DNA from: Lotus japonicus
Lineage: Eukaryota > Streptophyta > Magnoliopsida > Fabales > Fabaceae
DNA length: 64,000 nucleotides
Direction: 5' to 3'
Assembly (NCBI RefSeq): GCF_012489685.1
Contig: NC_080046.1
Coordinates: forward strand, 39,705,176-39,769,175
Below, in pieces: positions 40,260 through 51,145 of the stretch. Both the position numbers and the translations under genes were made by a program. Position 1 is the first letter of the stretch, and the number at the start of each line of letters is the position of its first letter. Under the pieces are notes generated by a model, which was not told the origin of the DNA, made no database searches, and worked only from the letters and a program-made list of their open reading frames with translations.

Positions 40260-41472
40260 TGTAAGATCAAGTTTTGATCTAGTAGTACAACTCTATGTTT
40301 TGATGATTACAAGTTAACCTTTTGATATGAACAATTGTGGTACTCTAACGTGTTTTTCTGAGTGTGTTATTTACAGGCTCTGACCTCAACTCAATCTCAC
40401 ACAGATCAGAAGCACTGTGTATAAAGGGTAACCCAAGCAACGCTTTCGCATTCACCATGTTCAGTATGAACAGTGGAAAAGCTTCAGAAGTTCTGAAGCT
40501 ATACAAACTCTGATGTGGACTCAGTCGCTAGAAGCTCTGAAGATCCAGAAGTTCTGATAACCAAGAAATACTGAAGGTTCAGATGTTCTGATGGTGTAGA
40601 AGACTCTGAAGATCCAGAAGCTGAATAGTGGAAACTCTGAAGTCCAGAAGCAAGAAACTCTGAAGGCCATGTTCTTCCCTCTGAGTTCAGAATCAGAAGA
40701 TACAATGGTCAGAGGATCTGTGCTTTCCCTCTGACTCTGATCAACCGGCTTCACAAGTTCCAATATGAAGTATTCCCCTGATCAGAAGTCTCCTAGGTTA
40801 AAAGGTCAAGTCGCTATCCAAGTACAAAAGCAAGTGTACCTTCCTGACGACCTACCTAACGTTCTCAGCCACAGCAGAAGCTGGATTTTCCAGAACTGCC
40901 CTCCAACGGTAGCATTTCCCATGCAACGCTCAACCCTAATCCTTGGAGTATATATAGAGGCTGAAGATTGAAAGAAGCGGCCAGAAGAAAAAAACACATA
41001 TACGCGCAAGACATATTCAAAATATTCTAAGCTTTCTTTCATCTGAAATTCATTGTGTTTACTATTAGCTTTTTAGAAGCAAATCTCTTATAAACAATTC
41101 TTTGATAAACAGTTTGTTTAGTTCCTTTTGGAGATCAAGGTTGATCGGATCCTAGAGAAGACTAAGAGAGTGAATCTTAGTGTGAGCTAAGTCAGTGTAA
41201 TTGTTAGTCACTTGTAGGTTTCAAGTGCAGTTGTAACTCTTACCTGATTAGTGGATTGCCTTCATTCTAAGAAGGAAGAAATCACCTTAACGGGTGGACT
41301 GGAGTAGCTTGAGTGATTTATCAAGTGAACCAGGATAAAATCCTTGTGTGCTTTTCTATCTCTTATCTTTAGCACTTAAGCTCTCGAAAGATTTGTCAAA
41401 ATCTTTAAGGTGGAAGTTTTGTTCTGAAAACGTTATTCAAACCCCCCCTTTCTACCGTTTTTCATACCTTCA
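40260..41472 (+). mobile_element. 5' LTR of the Sirevirus
   Basis: 1213 bp, TGTAAGATCAAG to CATACCTTCA. A block at 40480-40740 is packed with CTCTGA/TCAGAA motifs. The TATA box is at 40949-40956. It differs from the 3' LTR at four sites that I noticed, for example T40367 versus C51253. Confidence 0.92.
40949..40956 (+). promoter_or_regulatory. TATA box of the Sirevirus LTR
   Basis: TATATATA in GGAGTATATATAGAGG, preceded by CCAACGG and CAACGCTCAACC motifs. Equivalent at 51835-51842 in the 3' LTR. Transcription should begin about 30 bases downstream. Confidence 0.7.
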
Positions 41473-41474
41473 AT

Positions 41475-41486
41475 TGGTATCAGAGC
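41475..41486 (+). promoter_or_regulatory. Primer-binding site, tRNA-iMet
   Basis: TGGTATCAGAGC two bases after the LTR end, complementary to initiator tRNA-Met. Confidence 0.93.
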
Positions 41487-41544
41487 GCAAGTTCTGATTA
41501 CCACACCTAACAGTGTTCAGTGATCCGGGCCGGTGTGAAAAACA

Positions 41545-43455
41545 ATGGCTGCCACCACCAGTGAAACTCAAAGAGATGGTTACAACGCAAAGCCTCCTAT
41601 GTTCGATGGTCAAAGGTTCGAATATTGGAAAGATAGACTGGAAAGTTTCTTTCTGGGTTTCGATGCAGATCTATGGGATATTATTGTGGATGGCTATGAG
41701 CGTCCAGTTGATGCAGATGGCAAGAAGATCCCAAGGTCAGAGATGACTGCAGATCAAAAGAAGCTGTACTCACAACATCACAAAGCAAGAGCAATTCTTC
41801 TAAGTGCTATTTCCTATGAGGAGTACCAGAAGATTACAGATCGTGAGTTTGCTAAAGGCATTTTTGAATCTCTGAAGATGTCTCATGAAGGAAACAAGAA
41901 AGTCAAAGAATCAAAGGCATTGTCTTTGATCCAAAAGTATGAATCCTTCATCATGGAGCCAAATGAGTCCATTGAAGAAATGTTCTCCAGATTTCAATTG
42001 CTTGTAGCTGGCATACGACCTCTCAACAAGAGCTACACAACAAAAGATCATGTCATAAGGGTCATCAGGTGTCTTCCTGAAAGTTGGATGCCTTTGGTGA
42101 CTTCAATAGAGCTCACGAGAGACGTTGAGAATATGAGTTTAGAAGAACTCATCAGCATTTTGAAATGCCATGAGCTGAAACGCTCAGAGATGCAAGATCT
42201 GAGGAAAAAGTCCATAGCCTTGAAATCCAAATCTGAAAAGGCTAAGGTTGAGAAGTCAAAGGCTCTTCAAGCTGAAGAAGAAGAATCTGAAGAAGCATCA
42301 GAAGATTCTGATGAAGATGAGCTGACTCTGATCTCCAAGAGACTCAACCGCATCTGGAAGCACAGGCAGAGCAAGTTCAAAGGCTCTGGAAAGGCAAAAG
42401 GAAAGTATGAGTCCTCAGGCCAGAAGAAGTCTTCAATCAAGGAAGTCACATGTTTTGAGTGCAAAGAATCTGGGCACTACAAAAGTGATTGTCCAAAGTT
42501 GAAGAAAGACAAGAAGCCAAAGAAGCACTTCAAGACGAAGAAGAGTCTGATGGTGACATTTGATGAATCAGAGTCAGAGGATGTTGACTCTGATGGTGAA
42601 GTCCAAGGACTCATGGCAATTGTCAAAGACAAGGAAGCAGAGTCAAAGGAAGCTGTTGACTCTGACTCAGAATCAGAAGGAGATCCTAACTCAGACGATG
42701 AAAATGAGGTATTTGCTTCTTTCTCTACCTCTGAACTGAAACATGCTTTGTCTGATATCATGGATAAGTATAACTCTTTATTGTCTAAGCATAAAAAGTT
42801 GAAAAAGAACTTATCTGCTGTCTCCAAGACTCCTTCTGAACATGAGAAAATTATTTATGATTTGAAAAATGAAAATCATGCTTTTGTAAATTCTAACTCT
42901 GTGCTTAAGAACCAGATTGCTAAGTTAGAAGAAATTGTTGCCTGTGATGCCTCTGATTGTAGAAATGAATCTAAGTATGAAAAGTCTTTTCAAAGATTCC
43001 TAGCTAAAAGCGTGGATAGAAGCTTAATGGCTTCAATGATCTATGGCGTAAGCAGAAATGGAATGCATGGCATTGGCTATTCTAAACCAATTAGAAATGA
43101 GCCTTCTGTGTCTAAAGCTAAATCCTTGTATGAATGCTTTGTTCCCTCTGGTACCATATTGCCTGATCCTGTACCTGCTAAAATTGCAAAAAACCCTCTT
43201 AAAAAGGGATCTTTCTCTATGACTAAATATCATGCAAATATTCCTTTAAAATATTATGTTGAGACACCCAAGGTGATCAGAACCTCTGGGGTAACTAACA
43301 AAAGAGGACCCAGAAAGTGGGTACCTAAGGACAAGATTATCTATGTTGCAGATATCCTTGATAGCTCCACTGAAACACCAATCATGGTATCTGGACAGTG
43401 GATGCTCGCGTCACATGATGGGAGAAAAGCGTATGTTCCGAGAGCTGAAACTTAA
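41545..43455 (+). CDS. Sirevirus gag
   Basis: 636 aa from the ATG 58 bases after the primer site. Residues about 20-240 form the copia-type gag (UBN2-like) domain: [13 protein letters not shown], then [17 protein letters not shown] and [18 protein letters not shown] Lys/Glu-rich coiled region and acidic [12 protein letters not shown] lead to one CCHC knuckle, [14 protein letters not shown] (residues 303-316), then an acidic Ser/Asp tract and a second predicted coil (about 390-470). The last 25 or so residues read through the start of protease in another frame. Gag forms the particle and binds RNA. Confidence 0.9.
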   Translation: MAATTSETQRDGYNAKPPMFDGQRFEYWKDRLESFFLGFDADLWDIIVDGYERPVDADGKKIPRSEMTADQKKLYSQHHKARAILLSAISYEEYQKITDREFAKGIFESLKMSHEGNKKVKESKALSLIQKYESFIMEPNESIEEMFSRFQLLVAGIRPLNKSYTTKDHVIRVIRCLPESWMPLVTSIELTRDVENMSLEELISILKCHELKRSEMQDLRKKSIALKSKSEKAKVEKSKALQAEEEESEEASEDSDEDELTLISKRLNRIWKHRQSKFKGSGKAKGKYESSGQKKSSIKEVTCFECKESGHYKSDCPKLKKDKKPKKHFKTKKSLMVTFDESESEDVDSDGEVQGLMAIVKDKEAESKEAVDSDSESEGDPNSDDENEVFASFSTSELKHALSDIMDKYNSLLSKHKKLKKNLSAVSKTPSEHEKIIYDLKNENHAFVNSNSVLKNQIAKLEEIVACDASDCRNESKYEKSFQRFLAKSVDRSLMASMIYGVSRNGMHGIGYSKPIRNEPSVSKAKSLYECFVPSGTILPDPVPAKIAKNPLKKGSFSMTKYHANIPLKYYVETPKVIRTSGVTNKRGPRKWVPKDKIIYVADILDSSTETPIMVSGQWMLASHDGRKAYVPRAET

Positions 43456-46447
43456 GCCTGGAGGCGAAGTTGGCTTCGGAGGAAATGAAAAGGGTAAAAT
43501 TATTGGTACTGGCACTATTTGTGTAGATAGTAGTCCATGCATTGATAATGTTTTATTGGTAGACGGCTTAACACATAACTTATTGTCTATAAGTCAATTA
43601 GCTGACAAGGGTTATGATGTTATATTCAATCAAAAGTCCTGCCGGGCTGTAAGTCAGATCGATGACTCTGTTCTGTTTAACAGCAAGAGGAAGAACAACA
43701 TTTATAAGATCAGATTATCTGAGTTGGAGGCTCAGAATGTGAAGTGCCTTCTGTCTGTTGATGAAGAGCAGTGGGTATGGCATAGACGGTTAGGGCATGC
43801 CAGTATGAGAAAGATTTCTCAGCTGAGCAAGCTAAACCTTGTCAGGGGCTTACCCAATCTGAAGTTCGCTTCAGACGCTCTTTGTGAAGCATGTCAGAAA
43901 GGCAAATTCACAAAAGTCCCTTTCACGGCAAAGAATGTTGTCTCAACCTCAAGGCCGTTAGAACTTCTGCATATCGACCTGTTTGGACCAGTGAAAACTG
44001 AGTCTATAGGTGGCAAGAGATATGGGATGGTTATCGTTGATGACTATAGCCGCTGGACATGGGTAAAGTTTCTAACCCGCAAGGATGAGTCTCATGCTGT
44101 GTTCTCTACCTTCATTGCTCAAGTGCAAAACGAGAAGGCTTGTAGGATTGTGCGTGTCAGAAGTGACCATGGTGGAGAGTTTGAGAATGACAAGTTTGAG
44201 AGTCTGTTTGATTCCTATGGAATTGCACATGATTTATCTTGTCCCAGAACCCCTCAACAAAATGGTGTTGTTGAGAGGAAGAACAGAACTCTTCAGGAGA
44301 TGGCTAGAACCATGCTCCAAGAAACTGGCATGGCTAAGCACTTTTGGGCAGAAGCAGTAAATACAGCATGTTACATTCAGAACAGAATCTCTGTGAGACC
44401 AATTCTGAATAAGACTCCTTATGAATTGTGGAAGAACATAAAACCCAACATTTCTTATTTTCATCCTTTTGGCTGTGTTTGTTATGTTCTCAATACTAAG
44501 GATAGATTGCATAAATTTGATGCTAAGTCTTCTAAGTGTCTATTACTTGGTTATTCTGATAGATCTAAAGGTTTTAGATTTTATAATACTGATGCTAAGA
44601 CTATTGAAGAATCTATTCATGTTAGATTTGATGATAAGCTTGACTCTGACCAGTCAAAGCTAGTTGAAAAGTTTGCAGATTTAAGCATTAATGTTTCTGA
44701 CAAAGGCAAAGCTCCAGAGGAAGTTGAGCCAGAGGAAGATGAACCAGAGGAAGAAGCTGGTCCCTCTAACTCACAAACTCTGAAGAAGAGCAGAATCACT
44801 GCAGCTCACCCTAAGGAATTGATTCTGGGCAACAAAGATGAACCAGTCAGAACCAGATCTGCCTTCAGACCCTCTGAAGAGACCTTGCTGAGTCTGAAAG
44901 GATTGGTGTCCTTAATTGAACCCAAGTCCATAGATGAAGCTCTTCAGGACAAGGATTGGATTCTGGCCATGGAAGAAGAATTAAATCAATTCTCCAAGAA
45001 CGATGTTTGGAGCTTAGTGAAGAAGCCTGAGAATGTCCATGTTATTGGAACGAAATGGGTATTCAGAAACAAGCTAAATGCGAAAGGAGATGTAGTCAGA
45101 AACAAGGCAAGGCTAGTTGCTCAAGGCTACAGCCAGCAGGAAGGAATAGACTACACTGAAACATTTGCTCCGGTAGCAAGACTGGAGGCAATCAGACTGT
45201 TGATCTCCTTCTCAGTAAATCACAACATAGTTCTACATCAGATGGACGTAAAGAGTGCCTTCCTAAATGGTTATATTTCAGAGGAAGTCTATGTTCATCA
45301 ACCCCCAGGTTTTGAAGATGAAAAGAAACCAGACCATGTGTTCAAATTGAAGAAATCACTCTACGGTCTGAAGCAAGCTCCCAGAGCATGGTATGAGAGA
45401 CTTAGCTCATTCCTTCTGGAGAATGAGTTTGTAAGGGGTAAAGTAGATACAACTATCTTTTGCAAGACTTATAAAGATGATATCTTAATTGTGCAAATTT
45501 ATGTTGATGATATTATATTTGGTTCTGCTAATCAATCTCTATGCAAAGAATTTTCTGAGATGATGCAGGCTGAATTTGAGATGAGTATGATGGGAGAATT
45601 AAAGTACTTTCTGGGAATACAAGTTGATCAAACACCAGAAGGAACATATATCCATCAGAGCAAGTACACTAAAGAACTTCTGAAGAAGTTCAATATGCTG
45701 GAATCTACAGTGGCCAAGACTCCAATGCATCCTACATGCATTTTGGAGAAAGAAGATAAAAGTGGTAAAGTATGTCAGAAGCTCTATCGTGGAATGATAG
45801 GTTCGCTTCTATACTTAACTGCATCTAGGCCAGACATATTATTTAGTGTTCACTTATGTGCTCGTTTCCAATCAGATCCAAGGGAAACCCACTTAACTGC
45901 TGTTAAGAGGATCCTAAGGTATCTGAAAGGCACCACTAACCTTGGCTTGATGTATAAGAAAACATCAGAGTATAAGCTTTCAGGTTATTGTGATGCTGAT
46001 TATGCTGGAGATAGAACAGAGAGAAAAAGTACTTCTGGAAATTGTCAATTTCTGGGAAGCAATCTAGTCTCATGGGCAAGCAAGAGGCAATCAACCATTG
46101 CACTATCAACTGCAGAGGCAGAATATATCTCAGCAGCAATATGCAGCACTCAGATGCTCTGGATGAAACATCAGCTGGAGGATTATCAGATCCTTGAGAG
46201 CAATATCCCAATCTATTGTGATAACACTGCTGCAATCTCATTGAGTAAGAATCCTATCTTGCATTCAAGGGCAAAGCACATTGAGGTAAAGTATCACTTT
46301 ATTAGAGATTATGTACAGAAGGGCGTACTTCTTCTGAAGTTTGTTGATACTGACCATCAATGGGCAGATATCTTTACAAAGCCCTTAGCAGAGGATAGAT
46401 TTAATTTTATTCTGAAAAATCTAAACATGGACTTTTGTCCAGAGTGA
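43343..46447 (+). CDS. Sirevirus pol (protease, integrase, RT, RNase H)
   Basis: 1034 aa; the frame is open from 43295 and the listed ATG is only the first Met, so translation presumably depends on a frame change from gag. Protease [11 protein letters not shown] (Asp18), pre-integrase [15 protein letters not shown] with the CEACQKGKF pair, integrase D212, D275 and E311 (exact D-35-E spacing), copia RT with YVDD at 720-723, and RNase H ([28 protein letters not shown]) ending near [13 protein letters not shown]. All catalytic residues I can check are present. The product would cleave gag-pol, copy RNA to DNA and integrate it. Confidence 0.92.
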   Translation: MLQISLIAPLKHQSWYLDSGCSRHMMGEKRMFRELKLKPGGEVGFGGNEKGKIIGTGTICVDSSPCIDNVLLVDGLTHNLLSISQLADKGYDVIFNQKSCRAVSQIDDSVLFNSKRKNNIYKIRLSELEAQNVKCLLSVDEEQWVWHRRLGHASMRKISQLSKLNLVRGLPNLKFASDALCEACQKGKFTKVPFTAKNVVSTSRPLELLHIDLFGPVKTESIGGKRYGMVIVDDYSRWTWVKFLTRKDESHAVFSTFIAQVQNEKACRIVRVRSDHGGEFENDKFESLFDSYGIAHDLSCPRTPQQNGVVERKNRTLQEMARTMLQETGMAKHFWAEAVNTACYIQNRISVRPILNKTPYELWKNIKPNISYFHPFGCVCYVLNTKDRLHKFDAKSSKCLLLGYSDRSKGFRFYNTDAKTIEESIHVRFDDKLDSDQSKLVEKFADLSINVSDKGKAPEEVEPEEDEPEEEAGPSNSQTLKKSRITAAHPKELILGNKDEPVRTRSAFRPSEETLLSLKGLVSLIEPKSIDEALQDKDWILAMEEELNQFSKNDVWSLVKKPENVHVIGTKWVFRNKLNAKGDVVRNKARLVAQGYSQQEGIDYTETFAPVARLEAIRLLISFSVNHNIVLHQMDVKSAFLNGYISEEVYVHQPPGFEDEKKPDHVFKLKKSLYGLKQAPRAWYERLSSFLLENEFVRGKVDTTIFCKTYKDDILIVQIYVDDIIFGSANQSLCKEFSEMMQAEFEMSMMGELKYFLGIQVDQTPEGTYIHQSKYTKELLKKFNMLESTVAKTPMHPTCILEKEDKSGKVCQKLYRGMIGSLLYLTASRPDILFSVHLCARFQSDPRETHLTAVKRILRYLKGTTNLGLMYKKTSEYKLSGYCDADYAGDRTERKSTSGNCQFLGSNLVSWASKRQSTIALSTAEAEYISAAICSTQMLWMKHQLEDYQILESNIPIYCDNTAAISLSKNPILHSRAKHIEVKYHFIRDYVQKGVLLLKFVDTDHQWADIFTKPLAEDRFNFILKNLNMDFCPE

Positions 46448-46890
46448 AGATGGATCAGAACCTCTGACTATGATACTTCTTGATCAGAAGATGTCTAGTC
46501 CAGAAGGTAACTCAATCAGAGTGTGTGTGCCCACTGGTACTGACTCTGAAGCTGAGACAACAACACGTGTGTCAGAATTTCTGATGCATAATTCCTTGTG
46601 CCCGTGTGACAGTCTGTTATGATTGCGTGTAGATATGCTTATCTCCTGTGTGTGATTGTGTATTTTACTGTTACTATCTATCTTTAATTTTCAACCGTTG
46701 ATCTTAAAGTGCTTTTTGAATCAACAACGGTTATTTGATAAAACCCACTATACACACACGTTCTCGTTCACTTCCGGTTTTCACTCTCGCACTCTCTGCT
46801 TTTCAAAACCGCCTCTTTCTTGATTTCTCTCTCGATCTCTCTTCATCCTTCAAACTTCATCTTCTACCTCAAACCTTCAACCTCTTCAAA

Positions 46891-49749
46891 ATGGTGAGAC
46901 AAACCAGAAGATCTACTGCAGATGCACCTCAGTTCCCTCACATGGTAGTTGGTTTGGCAACGGGTCAAAGGGGCGCTGAGAACCCGGCACAAGAACAAGT
47001 TCAAGCTCAAGAGCAGATTGTTCCAATTGCAGAACGGGGCTGTGCCGTTCACTGCGTATTTGCTCCTGAGGAACTCCAAGTCCTGGCAGAATGGAGATTC
47101 GACCTCGACAACCTGGCTGCAAATGGGTTTGATCTTCGTCCTGAAGTCCAAGCTCAAGGTTGGGGAAACTACTTCAACCGACTTCGAGGACCGGTGTATG
47201 AGAAGTTGGTCAAGGAATTCTGGAAGCACGCCGACTGCGATGATACTCAAGTGGTATCTCATATTCTTGGCAGGAAGATCATCATCACGGAGAAGTCATT
47301 CGTGAATCTGCTAGGTGCAGACACTGCTTATGGGTTTCGATTCCAATTCACTTAGTCGAAGCTGAAACCCAGCACCAAAGACAAAACCAACCAGGCCCTG
47401 TACACCACTTTCAAACCAGGCAAGACGAGTTACAAGGTGATGGACCTTCACCCCAAACTCAGGATCTGGCACAAGATCCTACTCAACTGCATAAACCAGA
47501 GACCGAAGGGCAGTTCCCCAGATTACATCAACTTCAACCAGAAGGCGATGCTGTTTTTCATTCAAGACAAGAGGAAGATCTGCCTTCCCTACTTCCTGTT
47601 CTCCTACTTGAAGGAGTGTATCCGGAAGTCTAGGACTACTGCCTCAATCAAGTCAGCAATCAAGTATATCCCCTTTGGGAGACTGCTGTCTGATCTCTTC
47701 ATTGAAAGCAACCTGGTGCAAGATCTGATCAATGCTGGTTGCACAGAGGACTTGAGCACAATTGTCAGCGATGTCTTCACTGCCAACTCTCTGAAGAAGA
47801 TGGGTTTGGTCCAGAAGAAGATTGCTCCTGCTCATGAAGACACATCTTCTGCGATCAGAGGAAGAAGGATGCCTCTGAATGACTACCCACTGTGGACTCA
47901 AGCAGACAATCCTGAAGCCATCAGATGCTATGTTGAAGACCTCAGGGCTCAAGGATTCGAGATTGATCTTGATGATTTCTTCAGCAGACTGCCGCCAGCT
48001 CCAGAGTTTCCTTCTCCTCCCAAGAAGAAAGCTCAGAGGAAGATGGTTCTGGAAGAATCCTCTGAAGAATCTGATGTCCCTCTGGTCAAGAAGACAAAGA
48101 GAAAGCCTGATGATGGTGATGATAGTGATAGTGAGGATGGTCCTCCAAAGAAGAAGCAGAAGAAGGTCAGAATCGTGGTGAAGCCTACTCGGGTGGAACC
48201 AGCTGCTGCAGTGGTCAGAAGGACTGAACCTCCTGCCAGAGTGACTCGATCATCAGCACATTCAAGTAAGCCTGCACTTGCTTCTGATGATGATTTGAAT
48301 TTATTTGATGCACTCCCTATTTCTGCTATGCTCAAACACTCCTCAAATCCCCTCACTCCTATTTCTGAATCCCAACCAGCCGCACAAACCACCTCTCCAC
48401 CACATTCCCCACGATCCTCCTTCTTTCAACCTTCGCCTACCGAAGCACCTCTCTGGAATTTGCTTCAGAACCCAACCTCTAGGTCAGAAGATCCAACCTC
48501 TCTCCTTACCATTCCGTACGACCCATTATCTTCTGAACCCATCATCCATGACCAACCAGAGCCCAACCAAACAGAACCACAACCCAGAACGTCTGATCAC
48601 TCTGTTCCCAGAGCATCAGAACGTCCTGCTGTCAGAACCACGGATACAGACTCTTCAACCGCCTTTACACCTGTATCCTTTCCAACCAATGTTGCTGATT
48701 CTTCTCCCTCCAATAACTCTGAATCAATTAGAAAATTCATGGAGGTTAGAAAAGAGAAGGTGTCTGCCTTGGAGGAGTATTACCTTACCTGTCCAAGCCC
48801 TAGGCGATATCCTGGCCCTAGACCTGAACGTCTAGTTGACCCAGATGAACCTATCTTGGCCAATCCTATCCAAGAGGCAGACCCCTTAGTTCAACAAGCT
48901 CACCCTGTCCCTGACCAACAAGAGCCCATTCAACCAGACCCTGAACCCGAACAATCAGTGTCTAACCAATCCTCGGTTAGATCACCTCACCCTCTGGTTG
49001 AAACTTCAGACCCTCACCTTGGAACCTCTGAACCCAATGCTCCCATGATTAACATTGGTTCTCCACAAGGTGCCTCTGAAGCTCATAGCAGCAATCACCC
49101 AGCCTCTCCTGCACCCAACCTCTCCATAATTCCCTATACTCACCTTCAACCCACATCTCTCTCAGAGTGCATCAATATCTTCTATCATGAAGCCTCCTTG
49201 AGGCTCCGCAATGTGCACGGTCAGACTGATCTCAGTGAGAATGCTGAAAATGTGGCTGATGAGTGGAACAATCTGAGCACTTGGCTAGTGGCTCAGTTTC
49301 CAATTATGATGCAGCTCCTGCATGCAGATGGAAGTCAGAGGATTGAGGCTGCCAAGCAAAGGTTTGCTAGAAGGGTGGCTCTTCATGAACTAGAACAGAG
49401 AAATAAGCTTCTTGAAGCTATTGAAGAAGCCAAGAAAAAGAAAGAACAAGCAGAAGAAGCTGCACGTCAAGCAGCAGCTCAAGCTGAACAAGCCAGACTT
49501 GAGGCAGAGCGACTTGAAGCTGAGGCTGACGCTCTTAGATGCCAAGCACTTGCACCAGTTGTGTTTACTCCTGCTGCTTCTGCTTCCATTCCAGATCCTC
49601 AAGCTGCTCAGAATGTTCCTTCCAGTTCTACTCAGACAAGCTCATCCAGACTCGACATCATGGAACAACGTCTTGACACTCATGAATCCATGCTGATTGA
49701 GATGAAGCACATGATGATGGAACTTCTGCGACGCACTGACAAACCTTAG
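46891..49749 (+). pseudogene. Sirevirus ORF3 (env-like position), one in-frame stop
   Basis: The likely start is MVRQTRRSTADAP at 46891; an upstream in-frame ATG at 46735 adds a hydrophobic leader of doubtful relevance. TAG at 47353 interrupts, after which the same frame stays open to 49749. The N-terminal half, to about 47990, resembles the plant-transposon-associated domain common in legume genomes (WRFDLDNLAANGFDL; NYFNRLRGPVYEKLV; ICLPYFLFSYLKECI). It is followed by a basic stretch (KKTKRKPDD, KKKQKKVRI), a long Pro/Ser/Glu-rich linker, and a C-terminal Ala/Glu coiled coil (EAKKKKEQAEEAARQAAAQA). I see no clear fusion peptide or transmembrane anchor, so 'env-like' describes position only. 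Confidence 0.75.
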
Positions 49750-49949
49750 TTTTAGGATCTCTTCTTTTTCTTCTTTTTCGTTACCTTTGTTTTCCTTTGT
49801 TAAACTCTGTTTCTTTTTATTTATTTATTCTCTTTTGTTCGTTTGTGATTATATATGCATAACTATATACTTATGTCACATATGTTTGCTAAACTCGTTT
49901 TATTCATAATTGTTTTGTGTTTACATCATATTTCTTTCCATCATATAAT

Positions 49950-50342
49950 CTAGAATGGAGGATCTCTCCTCATTCTTCTGCACTCCTGGCGCTGCTCTGA
50001 CCTATCCTTCTCCAGACGCTCCAGTACATGCTGGATGTTGCTGAGCCTGATCTTTAGCTCATCCCTCTCCAGAATCTCTTCTGAAGTCTTGAGCTTCTCT
50101 TCCAAACTCTCTTTCTCTTCCAGCAGCTTGAGTTCAAGCCGGCTGAGTTCTTGTACCTCCTCCACGAAGGCAAGAAATTCCTTCAGGTCTCTCTCCAACT
50201 CTGGACGCAGGTCCTCTTCCAGCAGTGTCCGTGTTAGCTCCGCGATGGTCGTTGTACCCTCTGGATGCCTAATGTTCAGGAACAAGTCCTCTTCAAAGGC
50301 CTTCTTCCTCAGCTCTTCTAGTGCTACGTTGTATGATGCCAT
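49950..50342 (-). CDS. Antisense coiled-coil ORF in the Sirevirus 3' region
   Basis: A 130-aa ORF on the strand opposite gag, pol and ORF3, in the 1.4 kb between ORF3 and the 3' LTR. It opens MASYNVALEELRKKAFEED and is almost wholly charged and helical: Glu 25% or more, heptad-like Leu spacing (LKLLEEKESLEEKLKTSEEI), no Cys, and a basic end (ECRRMRRDPPF). No domain recognised. A TATA-like box lies 51-61 bases upstream of its ATG. Antisense additional ORFs are known in some plant LTR retrotransposons, mostly Ty3/gypsy; whether this one is translated is unknown. Confidence 0.6.
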   Translation of the reverse strand: MASYNVALEELRKKAFEEDLFLNIRHPEGTTTIAELTRTLLEEDLRPELERDLKEFLAFVEEVQELSRLELKLLEEKESLEEKLKTSEEILERDELKIRLSNIQHVLERLEKDRSEQRQECRRMRRDPPF

Positions 50343-50392
50343 TTTTTTTACTGAAAATTATTCGAGGTGTGAAGCTTACCTTTCTCTCCAAC

Positions 50393-50403
50393 GCTTTTTA
50401 TAG
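50393..50403 (-). promoter_or_regulatory. TATA-like box for the antisense ORF
   Basis: The minus strand reads CTATAAAAAGC, 51 to 61 bases before the antisense ATG at 50342, with a GAAAGGTAAGC splice-donor-like sequence between. Confidence 0.5.
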
Positions 50404-50590
50404 GCTTCACTTTCTCTCTGAAAGTTAATGCTCTTACAGTTTCTCGAGGTTAAGTTCTTGGTAACTGACCCTTCTATTTACTCACTTGACCGGTGGTAAA
50501 CGTTCATCCCTTGCATTAACTCTTCTATTTATTTTCGCCTAACTCTGATTCTTACATCGTTTTCATTTTCTTTTAAACTTAGACCTTCTC

Positions 50591-51145
50591 TAAGGGGGAG
50601 TACCTTGTACTTCAAGCTAAGTTTTTCACACCCCCAGCTTTTTGCTTATGACAAAAAGGGGGAGTAAACCCAGTTTTTGATGTGTAAGATGTGTTAGTGT
50701 GATTTATTTTTCTTTTGGAGAATTTAAGAGTTCCACCTTCATGACCATAGATGTGTCACTGGGCAAATACAAGGAATACATTTCACTTCTTCTGAAGTGA
50801 TTCTAAGTTGACTCTGATACCCAAGACTCTGATACCTTGTCCATGACTCTGATCACTTATGCGCTCTGATTATTCGTTTTTCATCTATGTCATAAGCTTT
50901 TCACTCTGAACTCTTATATTTTTTAGCTCAGAATCTAGACTTTACTAACGTTTTCATCAAGTATTAGATTCAGGGGGAGCTAAGCTCAGAATCAATCAGT
51001 GACTTGAATTCAGAATGAGCAAGATAAACTATTCACATCAGGATAAGTCTTATTCTATATCTCTAAACTCTGAGTGAATTCAGTTTAATGTTTAAGAATT
51101 GTTCATCAAAAATCTTAGTTTTGTCATCATCAAAAAGGGGGAGAT
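50591..51145 (+). promoter_or_regulatory. Array of polypurine tracts
   Basis: AAGGGGGAG occurs at 50592-50600, AAAAAGGGGGAG at 50653-50664, CAGGGGGAGC at 50971-50980 and AAAAAGGGGGAGAT at 51132-51145, the last abutting the 3' LTR. The last is the functional tract by position; the others are near copies. Confidence 0.75.

Noticed and set aside
40499..41042. Several 65-80 aa ORFs within the Sirevirus LTR, repeated at 51385-51928
   Set aside because: They follow from the repetitive CTCTGA/TCAGAA composition and LTR duplication.
46891..49749. Calling ORF3 a true envelope protein
   Set aside because: I see no convincing signal peptide at the likely start, no fusion peptide and no clear membrane anchor; only the position after pol matches.
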